DNA of 64,000 nucleotides from the NCBI RefSeq assembly GCF_016650815.1, contig NZ_JAEKEZ010000029.1:744001-808000 (forward strand), read 5' to 3'. This stretch comes from Pseudomonas sp. TH31 (GTDB lineage: Bacteria > Pseudomonadota > Gammaproteobacteria > Pseudomonadales > Pseudomonadaceae). The position numbers and the translations under genes are program-made. Of the stretch, positions 55,863 to 63,412 are shown piece after piece; the stretch's first letter is position 1, and each line of letters begins with the position of its first letter. The notes under the pieces were generated by a model. The model saw only the letters and a program-made list of their open reading frames with translations, searched no databases and was not told the DNA's origin.

Positions 55863-56990
55863 ATGAGCCAGGCAGATTTCATCATTATCGGCGGCGGGAT
55901 TGCCGGCGCTTCCACCGGTTTCTGGCTGTCGCAGCACGGGCGGGTCATTGTGCTGGAACGCGAATCCCATCCGGCCTATCACTCCACCGGACGTTCGGCG
56001 GCGCTGTACACCGCCGCTTACGGCACGCCACAGGTGCGCGCGCTGACCCAGGCCAGTCGCGACTTCTTCGACACCCCGCCTGCAGGTTTCTGCGAACACC
56101 CGCTGCTGACTCCGCGCGGCGAGATGACCGTGGACTTCACCGGCGACCCGGCCGAACTGAACAATCAATACCTGAGCGCCAAAGCTACTGTGCCGCAGAT
56201 GCAATTGCTCAGCGCCGACGAAGCCTGCGCACGCCTGCCGATCCTGCGCCGGGAAAAAGTCCATGGTGCGATCTATGACCCGACCGCCAGCGACATCGAC
56301 ACCGATGCCTTGCATCAGGGGTATCTGCGAGGCATCCGCCGCCACAACGGAGAAGTCCACACCGACAATGAAGTGCTGCGCCTGACCCGTGACGCCGAAG
56401 GCCTGTGGCACGTGCAAACCAACGACCAGACCTTCAGCGCACCTGTCATCATCAATGCCGCGGGCGCCTGGGCCGATAAAATCGGCGCGCTGGCCGGCGC
56501 CACGTCGCTGGGTTTGCAACCCAAGCGCCGTGCGGCGTTTATCTTCCCCGGCCCGGAAGGCGTGGACATCCACCACTGGCCAATGCTGGTGGCCCTCGAC
56601 GAATCCTTCTACATGAAACCCGATGCCGGCATGTTCCTCGGCTCGCCCGCCAACGCCGACCCGGTGGAACCGCATGACGTACAGCCCGAAGAGCTGGACA
56701 TCGCCATGGGCATCTACCAGATCGAAGAAGCCACCACCCTGACCATCCGCCGTCCGACCCGCACCTGGGCCGGCCTGCGCAGTTTCGTGCGTGACGGCGA
56801 TTTGCTCTGTGGCTTCGATCCGCAGGTGCCGGGGCTGTTCTGGGTCGCCGCACAAGGCGGCTACGGCATCCAGACCTCGCCGGCCATGGGCCAGGCAAGC
56901 GCTGCACTGGTTCGCGGTGAAGACTTGCCCGAGCAACTCAGCCGTTTCGGCCTGGACGCCGCGATGCTCTCCCCTGCGCGCCTGGGTTGA
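55863..56990 (+). CDS. dauA: FAD-dependent D-arginine dehydrogenase DauA
   Basis: DauA oxidises D-arginine (and other D-amino acids) to the imino acid, passing electrons to the respiratory chain. The 375-residue length equals the PAO1 enzyme. The FAD site is IIIGGGIAGASTGFWLSQHG. Substrate-region motifs include YHSTGRSAALYTAAYGTPQV, GYLRGIRRH and VAAQGGYGIQTSPAMG. The PAO1 residues Tyr53 and the GGYGIQT loop are kept, but position 48 is Leu, where I recall His in PAO1. It is flanked by dauB and dauR. Confidence 0.92.
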   Translation: MSQADFIIIGGGIAGASTGFWLSQHGRVIVLERESHPAYHSTGRSAALYTAAYGTPQVRALTQASRDFFDTPPAGFCEHPLLTPRGEMTVDFTGDPAELNNQYLSAKATVPQMQLLSADEACARLPILRREKVHGAIYDPTASDIDTDALHQGYLRGIRRHNGEVHTDNEVLRLTRDAEGLWHVQTNDQTFSAPVIINAAGAWADKIGALAGATSLGLQPKRRAAFIFPGPEGVDIHHWPMLVALDESFYMKPDAGMFLGSPANADPVEPHDVQPEELDIAMGIYQIEEATTLTIRRPTRTWAGLRSFVRDGDLLCGFDPQVPGLFWVAAQGGYGIQTSPAMGQASAALVRGEDLPEQLSRFGLDAAMLSPARLG

Positions 56991-57034
56991 ACCCCGGACT
57001 TGGGTGACGTGTCGACCCGATTGCGGCAAACTTC

Positions 57035-57059
57035 CAGCGCCCTTTTTGATAGGGCGCTG
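57035..57059 (+). promoter_or_regulatory. hairpin between dauA and dauR
   Basis: CAGCGCCC pairs perfectly with GGGCGCTG across a 9-base loop. It lies 22 bases before the dauR ATG, has no T-tract after it, and could set the dauR level. Confidence 0.55.
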
Positions 57060-57080
57060 ACGTTGCCTGGAGCTCCCTGT

Positions 57081-57706
57081 ATGAACGCCCCCGAAAAAGA
57101 CCCGGCCCTGGACAACTACCGGGCGATTGCCGACGCGATCGCTACCCTGTTCTTTCCGCACGCCGAGGTCGTACTGCACGATCTGCGCACGCAAAAATCG
57201 ATTACATCGCCAACAACCTGTCGAAACGGGAAATCGGCGATGACGCGGCACTGGAGGACATGCTCAGCGAGGAGGTCAGCGAACGAAACATCGGACCTTA
57301 CGAAAAGCTCAATTGGGACGGCCAGAAGATTCGCAGCCTCAGCAGTGTGCTGCGCGACAGCGACGGCCATCCGCTGGCGGTGCTGTGCATCAATCTGAAT
57401 ATTTCGCTGTTCGAGAATGCCAAGGCTGCGCTGGATTTATTCCTGTCGCCGACCAAGTTGATTCCGCAACCCGACTCACTGTTTCGCGATGACTGGCAGG
57501 AACGAATCAATACCTTCCTGCATGCCTGGCTGCGCGAACGTCAGTTGAGCCTGAATGTGCTGAGCCGCGACCACAAACGCGAGCTGGTACTGGCGCTGCA
57601 CGCCGAAGGGGCTTTCAAGGGCAAAAGCGCCTCCAACTATGTGGCCAATGTGCTGAACATGGGGCGGGCGACGGTGTACAAGCATTTGAAGGAATTGAAG
57701 GGCTGA
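57081..57706 (+). pseudogene. dauR: YheO-type (PAS + HTH) transcriptional regulator DauR, frameshifted as sequenced
   Basis: DauR represses dauBAR in PAO1. About 208 residues are expected: a PAS-like YheO domain (DALEDMLS... region, PHAEVVLHDLRTQK) and a C-terminal helix-turn-helix (FKGKSASNYVANVLNMGRAT then VYKHLKELKG). The frame breaks in the A5 run at 57194-57198. One more A gives RTQKIDYIANNLSKREIGDD. The start ATG at 57081 has GGAG 8 bases upstream. The missing base is probably a sequencing error. Confidence 0.85.
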
Positions 57707-57709
57707 AGA

Positions 57710-57787
57710 TCAAAAGATCGCTGGCTTCGCCAGCTCCTACAGGGGAATGCGTTCCAATGTAGGAGCTGGCGAAGCCTGCGATCTTTT
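57710..57787. repeat. REP inverted pair, family A (GGCTTCGCCAGC variant)
   Basis: Here the centre of the arm reads CTGGCTTCGCCAGC, a self-complementary loop different from the GCCTTCGGCAGC form. It lies between the convergent dauR and binding-protein genes. Confidence 0.88.
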
Positions 57788-57792
57788 ATTGA

Positions 57793-58575
57793 TCAGTCGC
57801 CGTAGATATCGGACTTGAAATACTTGTCGGAAATCTTCTGGTATTCACCACTCGCGCGAATCCCGTCGATGGCGGTGTTCAATTCGCTGACCAACGCGGT
57901 ATTGCCCTTGCGTACCGCAATCCCCGCGCCCTCGCCCACGTATTTCGGATCCTTTAGCTCCGGCCCGACAAACGCATAGCCTTTGCCTCGCGGCATCGAC
58001 AGGAAGTCACTCAGCGGAATGGTGTCGGCAAAAATCGCATCGAGGCGGCCGGCCGCCAGGTCCATGTAGATTTCTTCGTTGTTACCGTAGCGCTTGACGT
58101 TGATGCCCTTCGGCTCGAACACCTCGGTGGCGTAACGGTCGGTGGTGGTGGCGCGCTGCACGCCAATCGTCTTGCCCTTGAGGCTGGCGTAATTGTCATC
58201 CACTACCGCACCGTCCTTCATCACCAGACGCGACGAAGTAAAGTAGTACTTGTGGCTGAAGTCCACGGACCTCTTGCGGTCTTCGTTAATGGTCATGGAC
58301 GACAGCGCCATGTCGATTTTCTTCACTTTGAGGGAAGGAATCAGACCGTCGAATTCACCTTCGACCCAGATGCACTTGACCTTCATCTGCGCGCACAAGG
58401 CGTTACCGATGTCGTAGTCGAAACCGACGATTTCGCCCTTGTCGGTTTTCGAAGCGAACGGTGGATACGCCGCTTCAATGCCGATGCGCAGGGTTTGATC
58501 GGCGGCGAACGCAGTGCTGCACGCCAACAGGCTCAGGGCCAGACCGGTAATGAGGGGGAATTTCTTCATGTTCAT
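57793..58575 (-). CDS. ABC transporter substrate-binding protein, basic/polar amino acid type
   Basis: This 260-residue periplasmic binding protein has a signal peptide (MNMKKFPLITGLALSLLACS then TAFA) and the family-3 solute-binding body (LRIGIEAAYPPFASKTDKGE; SSMTINEDRKRSVDFSHKYY). It resembles arginine/ornithine/lysine binding proteins. No permease or ATPase gene is adjacent, so it probably uses a transporter encoded elsewhere. It shares an upstream motif with dauB, and its PAO1 counterpart also follows dauR. It therefore probably supplies D- or L-arginine to this pathway. Confidence 0.88.
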   Translation of the reverse strand: MNMKKFPLITGLALSLLACSTAFAADQTLRIGIEAAYPPFASKTDKGEIVGFDYDIGNALCAQMKVKCIWVEGEFDGLIPSLKVKKIDMALSSMTINEDRKRSVDFSHKYYFTSSRLVMKDGAVVDDNYASLKGKTIGVQRATTTDRYATEVFEPKGINVKRYGNNEEIYMDLAAGRLDAIFADTIPLSDFLSMPRGKGYAFVGPELKDPKYVGEGAGIAVRKGNTALVSELNTAIDGIRASGEYQKISDKYFKSDIYGD

Positions 58576-58646
58576 TCTCTCGCGGGTTGTTGTTGGTTTG
58601 GCAAGACAGAAGAAAGAGCAGCAACGGGTGAGGCGTTTTTTGTACT

Positions 58647-58668
58647 TATAATTCCATACTGGACTTTT
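58647..58668 (-). promoter_or_regulatory. dau-type motif upstream of the binding-protein gene
   Basis: On the minus strand it reads AAAAGTCCA-N2-ATGGA, the same as the site before dauB. It lies about 72 bases before the ATG at 58575, a normal operator/promoter distance. Confidence 0.6.
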
Positions 58669-58758
58669 GTGTATAAATCGTCAATCGGGTGTGCGCAGAT
58701 CGGCCATGCCTTTGATCGGGAGGTGAGCCTGGGGGATTTGGGGGTTGCTGATGGCCTC

Positions 58759-58822
58759 TTCGCGAGCAAGCCCGCTCCCACATTGGGATGCGTTTCCCTG
58801 TGGGAGCGGGCTTGCTCGCGAA
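58759..58822. repeat. inverted repeat, family B
   Basis: TTCGCGAGCAAGCCCGCTCC and its inverted copy are separated by about 20 bases. It is the same family as 39428-39516 but with a shorter loop. It lies between the binding-protein gene and moaE. Confidence 0.9.
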
Positions 58823-58858
58823 GGCGGACTGACAGCCAACAAAGAAACAACTGACCGC

Positions 58859-59311
58859 TTAATTCTTCCAGCGATCCGCCGCCGCATGATCGCTGCCCCG
58901 CCCCTCCACCCAACGCGGCCCGTCGCTGGTGGTTTCTTTCTTCCAGAACGGCGCGCGGGTTTTCAGGTAGTCCATGACGAACGCGCAGGCATCGAATGCG
59001 GCCTGACGGTGGGCGCTGGCGGCACCGACGAAGACGATCGGCTCACCCGGTTCCAGGGCGCCGATGCGGTGCAGCACTTCAAGCTTGAGCAACGGCCAGC
59101 GTTGCTCGGCCTCGACGGCGATCTTGCCCAAGGCCTTTTCAGTCATGCCTGGATAGTGCTCGAGAAACATCCCGGCGACATCGAGCCCGTCATTGAAGTC
59201 GCGCACGTAGCCGACAAAACTCACCACCGCACCGACGCCGACATTGGCGGCGTGCATGGCGTTGACTTCAGCGCCCGGGTCGAACGCCGTGGACTGCACG
59301 CGAATCGCCAT
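58859..59311 (-). CDS. moaE: molybdopterin synthase catalytic subunit MoaE
   Basis: MoaE, with sulfur carried on MoaD, converts precursor Z to molybdopterin. The 150-residue protein has VVSFVGYVRD, EHYPGMTEKAL and the lysine-bearing ending APFWKKETTSDGPRWVE. Its ATG is 2 bases after the moaD stop. Confidence 0.95.
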   Translation of the reverse strand: MAIRVQSTAFDPGAEVNAMHAANVGVGAVVSFVGYVRDFNDGLDVAGMFLEHYPGMTEKALGKIAVEAEQRWPLLKLEVLHRIGALEPGEPIVFVGAASAHRQAAFDACAFVMDYLKTRAPFWKKETTSDGPRWVEGRGSDHAAADRWKN

Positions 59312-59313
59312 GC

Positions 59314-59556
59314 TCAGCCCCCGGTCACAGTCGGAAAGAACGCCACTTCATCACCCTCAACCACTGGCTCGTCGAGCTGGCAGAGGTCTTCGTTGCGGGC
59401 GCACATCAGGTTTTGCTCGCTCAGTACCTCGGCACCGTCGCGCTTGGCCAGCAATGCACGCACGTCATCCACGGTGGCGAAATCGCCTTCAACCTTGACC
59501 GAGTCCACGCCCAGCGCTTCACGGTAGCGAGCGAAAAACTTCACCGTAAGCTTCAT
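59314..59556 (-). CDS. moaD: molybdopterin synthase sulfur-carrier subunit MoaD
   Basis: This 80-residue ubiquitin-like protein ends in the GG that is thiocarboxylated (FFPTVTGG). It starts MKLTVKFFARYREALG at 59556 and overlaps moaC (ATGA). Confidence 0.94.
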   Translation of the reverse strand: MKLTVKFFARYREALGVDSVKVEGDFATVDDVRALLAKRDGAEVLSEQNLMCARNEDLCQLDEPVVEGDEVAFFPTVTGG

Positions 59557-60026
59557 GACGGATCGGCCTGGAAATGGCCGCTCTTGCCGCCGACCTTCTC
59601 CAGCAATCGCACGCTTTCGATGGTCATGCCACGGTCCACGGCCTTGCACATGTCATAGATGGTCAGCGCCGCGACGCTGGCAGCGGTCAAGGCTTCCATC
59701 TCGACACCGGTCTGCCCGGACAGCTTGCAACGGGCGACGATGCGCACGGTGTCGTCGCCTTCGGCACTGAGCTCGACCTTGACGCCGGTCAGCATCAACG
59801 GATGACACAGGGGAATCAGATCGCTGGTTTTCTTCGCCGCCTGAATGCCGGCAATGCGCGCCACGGCGAACACATCACCCTTGGGGTGACCGCCGCTGAC
59901 GATCATCTGCAGGGTTTCGGGCAGCATGCGCACCAGCGCTTGGGCCGTCGCTTCACGGAACGTCACGGCTTTTTCAGTGACGTCGACCATGTTGGCGCGA
60001 CCTTGGGAATCGAGATGAGTCAGCAC
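59553..60026 (-). CDS. moaC: cyclic pyranopterin monophosphate synthase MoaC
   Basis: MoaC, working with MoaA, forms cyclic pyranopterin monophosphate, the first molybdenum-cofactor intermediate. The 157-residue protein has the family signature DLIPLCHPLMLTGVKVEL and GVEMEALTAASVAALTIYDM then CKAVDRGM. It starts at GTG 60026 with an AGGAG site. moaC-moaD-moaE form an operon with overlaps. MoaA is not in the window. Confidence 0.95.
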   Translation of the reverse strand: MLTHLDSQGRANMVDVTEKAVTFREATAQALVRMLPETLQMIVSGGHPKGDVFAVARIAGIQAAKKTSDLIPLCHPLMLTGVKVELSAEGDDTVRIVARCKLSGQTGVEMEALTAASVAALTIYDMCKAVDRGMTIESVRLLEKVGGKSGHFQADPS

Positions 60027-60112
60027 GGGGTTACTCCTGATCAGGAACCACGATTGTAAACCTGCGGGTCAAATTTTCGCACGCTTGATTATGTGTCCAC
60101 CCCAGAACCCAC

Positions 60113-60197
60113 GTAGGAGCTGCCGAAGGCTGCGATCTTTTGATCTTCGCCCTTTAAACAGCAAGATCAAAAGATCGCAGCCTTCGGCAGCTCCTAC
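60113..60197. repeat. REP inverted pair, family A
   Basis: Inverted arms GTAGGAGCTGCCGAAGGC and the complement flank a 30-bp loop. It lies upstream of moaC, between moaC and phoH. Confidence 0.9.
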
Positions 60198-60243
60198 AGG
60201 GGAGTTTTGCCAGGCATGAAAATGGGGGGATTTTGTGGGGCAT

Positions 60244-60275
60244 AAAAAACCGGGCGGCTTTTAAGGCCGCCCGGT
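60244..60275. terminator. terminator for the phoH-like gene
   Basis: The stem ACCGGGCGGC/GCCGCCCGGT is followed on the minus strand by T6. It sits 14 bases beyond the stop. Confidence 0.88.
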
Positions 60276-60288
60276 ATTGGTGAAGCGG

Positions 60289-61683
60289 TTATAAATGGGT
60301 TTCGGCGTATTCGGCCAGAATCGAACGAGGCACCCCTTGCAGGGTGATGTGTACACCGTTGGGGAAATCCTTGAAGCGTTCGGTCAGGTACGTAAGTCCC
60401 GAGCTGGTCGCGGACAGGTAAGGGGTGTCGATCTGTGCCAGGTTGCCCAGGCACACCACTTTGGAACCGGCGCCGGCACGGGTGATGATGGTTTTCATCT
60501 GGTGCGGCGTGAGGTTCTGGCATTCATCGATCAAGATCAGGCTCTGCTGGAAGCTCCGGCCCCGAATGTAGTTGAGGGATTTGAACTGCAACGGCACTTT
60601 GCTGAGGATGTAGTCGACGCTGCCATGGGTGTTTTCGTCATCCATGTGCAAGGCTTCGAGGTTGTCGGTGATGGCGCCCAGCCAAGGCTCCATTTTTTCC
60701 GCTTCGGTGCCGGGCAGGAATCCGATCTCCTGGTCCAGGCCCTGCACGCTGCGGGTGGCGATGATCCGGCGATAGCGTTTGCTGACCATGGTCTGCTCGA
60801 TCGCTGCGGCCAGGGCCAGGATGGTTTTACCGGAACCGGCCGCGCCGGACAGGTTGACCAGATGGATATCCGGATCGAGCAAGGCGTACAGCGCCAGGCT
60901 TTGATAGATGTCACGCGGTTTCAGGCCCCAGGCCTCCTGGTGCAACAGGGGTTCCTGATGCAGGTCGAGAATCAGCAGCCGGTCTTCTTCGATCTCCTTG
61001 ATCCAGCCGACAAAGCCCTGTTCGTCGATGATGAACTCATTGATGTGCACCGCCGGCAGGTTGTCGATCAGCTTCACCTGGTGCCAGGTGCGTCCATGAT
61101 CCTGACGGGTCTCGACCTTGCTCACCAGGTCCCAGAAGGAGCCGGTCATGTTGTGGTAGCCGTTGGGCAGCAGCGATACGTCGTCAACCAGTTGATCGGT
61201 GCTGTAGTCCTCGGCCGCAATCCCGCAGGCCCGGGCCTTGAGGCGCATGTTGATGTCTTTGGTGACCAGCACAACGGGCAGCTTGGGTTCGCGCGCGTGC
61301 AAGTCAATCAACTGGTTGATGATGATGTTGTCGTTCAGGTGCTCGGGCAGAATGATATTCGGCTCAGCGCGCTTGCTCATCAGAATTGACAGCAAACCCT
61401 TGGGCCCACTCTTGCCGCGCTGGATCGGTACACCGAGTTCGACGTCTTCGGGGCTGGCCTCGCCCAGGGTCTTGTCGATCAGGCGAATGGCCTGACGGCA
61501 TTCGGCCGCAACGCTGTGATGCCCGCTCTTGAGCTTGTCCAGCTCTTCAAGCACGGTCATCGGGATTGCAACGTGGTGTTCTTCGAAGTTAAGCAGGGCG
61601 TTTGGATCGTGAATCAGTACGTTGGTATCGAGTACATAAAGGATTGGCTGGTTGGAGGAAGAACTACGTCCGTGATCATCCAT
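60289..61683 (-). CDS. PhoH-family ATPase with N-terminal PIN domain
   Basis: This 464-residue protein joins a PIN nuclease-like domain (YVLDTNVLIHDPNALLNFEE; VTKDINMRLKA) at about 1-150 with a PhoH P-loop ATPase. The ATPase has Walker A GAAGSGKT and Walker B LILIDECQNLTPHQ. The PhoH2-type PIN-ATPase fusion has been linked to RNA unwinding and cleavage in other bacteria; its role in Pseudomonas is unknown. It is a single gene with its own terminator. Confidence 0.92.
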   Translation of the reverse strand: MDDHGRSSSSNQPILYVLDTNVLIHDPNALLNFEEHHVAIPMTVLEELDKLKSGHHSVAAECRQAIRLIDKTLGEASPEDVELGVPIQRGKSGPKGLLSILMSKRAEPNIILPEHLNDNIIINQLIDLHAREPKLPVVLVTKDINMRLKARACGIAAEDYSTDQLVDDVSLLPNGYHNMTGSFWDLVSKVETRQDHGRTWHQVKLIDNLPAVHINEFIIDEQGFVGWIKEIEEDRLLILDLHQEPLLHQEAWGLKPRDIYQSLALYALLDPDIHLVNLSGAAGSGKTILALAAAIEQTMVSKRYRRIIATRSVQGLDQEIGFLPGTEAEKMEPWLGAITDNLEALHMDDENTHGSVDYILSKVPLQFKSLNYIRGRSFQQSLILIDECQNLTPHQMKTIITRAGAGSKVVCLGNLAQIDTPYLSATSSGLTYLTERFKDFPNGVHITLQGVPRSILAEYAETHL

Positions 61684-62030
61684 ACTCGGTCACCTTTGTG
61701 GGAGCCAGTCGACGCAATACCGTGACAGTGCTGCGCCTCGAAGTGGCCACCGAATTCACCTGCGAGGATTCAAGTGAACTGCAAACAAGTAGGGTCTTGG
61801 AAGACGCCACCTGTGTTGCAGGTTTCGGCGGTCTATCTTCGTAATACTCCAAAACCTGTGACAGGAAAAAGCACTTTGACGTTTTTTTGAAGTTTATTTT
61901 TCAGAGTGACGAATAGCCCTTGGCGTGCAGGCATTGTGCCGTTAAAGTCGGAAGTCCGCCTGCATCGAAATTCTCTCAAAAATCACCCCGCCCGGCCCTC
62001 TGCCCCAATGTTTGCGGGCCTTTTCAGTTT
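61684..62030. promoter_or_regulatory. 347-bp gap upstream of phoH, 3' of the deacetylase
   Basis: I see no gene. The phoH promoter should lie near 61690-61900. An A/T-rich stretch with T7 (near 61882) is present. Confidence 0.4.
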
Positions 62031-63155
62031 TCAGCGAAACGCACCCTGACAGTCTTCCCAACCGATCCCGCTTTGCGCCGTTTGCGTGATGAGCCAGGGC
62101 ATCGACGTTTTCACTGCATCCTGCTTCACGTTGAAATTGATCACGCCATGGCGCCACAGCAACATCAGCGTCAGCACCCGCTGGGCACTCTGGCTGCCCT
62201 TGAGCTTGCCGGCACCGTCCTGGGGATCGATGTCCCACAGCGCCACCTGCAACCCCTGCGACTCGAAGAAGCCCTGCGCATCGGAGCGACGCTGGCCATC
62301 GGGCGGACGAAACAGCGGCACGTAATTCTCCGGCAGTTTGTTTTTCACCAGTTCGACACTGCGCCTCACCGAGTCCTGCCAGTCTTGCCAATGGCTATGG
62401 GAACGGAACTCCCAGCCCTGCACGCCAATGCATTGCTGTGAATACAGCGCTTGCAGGCCAGACACCGAACGCTCGGCCAAACGGGCCTGAATGTCCTTGC
62501 CGAGGACGAAGAAGGTGCCGTTCATGCTCGACTTGCGCAGGTACTCGGTCGCCCAGGCCGTGTTGTCCGGGATGGCGTTGGCCGCGCTGTCGAAGGTCAG
62601 CAAAAACAACCGGTCATGCATCTCGTCGCCGTTGCGCTCATAGTCGCCAAAACGATCGATTTCACTGCTGGTTTGCGGGAACAGCGCGGCCTTGCGCATT
62701 TGCTCGTCCAGGTACTGGGCATGGAACAGTCGGCTCGGCTCGGCCCACTTGGTGTAATAGCTGTCATCGCTGACCTGGAACTTGGCAGCTTGCTCGCGCA
62801 GGGTCGGCAGGTCCTCGACCAGGAAACAGAACGATGCATCCTGATCACAACTCTGCTGGGCGAAGTTGTAGTTGGCCAGCAGACGCTGCCACATACGTTC
62901 ACGCAGGCTGTTGACCGAGTCCAGATTGATCGTGCGCAGGGCCAGGCGCTGGGCCAGGCCGGCCTCATCCAGGGATTCGCTGGCCAGCAGGACACGGGCG
63001 AACATGAGGATTTCGGCGCGGGACGCAACGTCGAACAAGGTCGGGCTGGTGAGTTGTTCTGGCCAGGTGCTGCGATCAAGGGTCGCCACATCGCCCGGCG
63101 CCGCCATGGCACCAAAGCTCAATAGCCAGGCCGAGAATAAAAAAACGATACGCAA
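62031..63155 (-). CDS. polysaccharide deacetylase-like (NodB-fold) exported protein
   Basis: This protein is about 374 residues from a TTG start at 63155, chosen for its GGAG at 8 bases and because the signal peptide (LRIVFLFSAWLLSFGAMA) follows at once. The C-terminal part is NodB-like: LLTFDSAANAIPDNTAWATE, then WEFRSHSHWQDW, FRPPDGQRR and LWDIDPQDG. The usual second metal-binding aspartate (TFDD) is Ser, and the HxxxH motif lacks its second His. It may therefore be catalytically altered. The N-terminal 200 residues match no domain I can name. The function is uncertain. Confidence 0.75.
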   Translation of the reverse strand: MRIVFLFSAWLLSFGAMAAPGDVATLDRSTWPEQLTSPTLFDVASRAEILMFARVLLASESLDEAGLAQRLALRTINLDSVNSLRERMWQRLLANYNFAQQSCDQDASFCFLVEDLPTLREQAAKFQVSDDSYYTKWAEPSRLFHAQYLDEQMRKAALFPQTSSEIDRFGDYERNGDEMHDRLFLLTFDSAANAIPDNTAWATEYLRKSSMNGTFFVLGKDIQARLAERSVSGLQALYSQQCIGVQGWEFRSHSHWQDWQDSVRRSVELVKNKLPENYVPLFRPPDGQRRSDAQGFFESQGLQVALWDIDPQDGAGKLKGSQSAQRVLTLMLLWRHGVINFNVKQDAVKTSMPWLITQTAQSGIGWEDCQGAFR

Positions 63156-63202
63156 TGGGATGTCTCCATAACAAAACCCGCGCGGCACTATATCGCGGGA
63201 AG

Positions 63203-63318
63203 ATCAAAAGATCGCAGCCTCGCTTCGCTCGACAGCTCCTACAAAGTCCGATTTCACTCCATTCTCACGCCAACCCGGTCCCGTAGGAGCTGCCGAGCGA
63301 AGCGAGGCTGCGATCTTG
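63203..63318. repeat. REP inverted pair, family A (GCGAAGCGAG variant), long spacer
   Basis: Arms AGATCGCAGCCTCGCTTCGC and its complement are separated by about 40 bases of unrelated sequence, the longest spacer in the set. It lies between the deacetylase and yaaA. Confidence 0.88.
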
Positions 63319-63412
63319 TTCCATGACACCACCGATCACCTATGACACCCATAGCTGGAGTCAACAAGAACAACCCCCTAGAATCACCCCCACGATTAAA
63401 GGAGACGACTTC

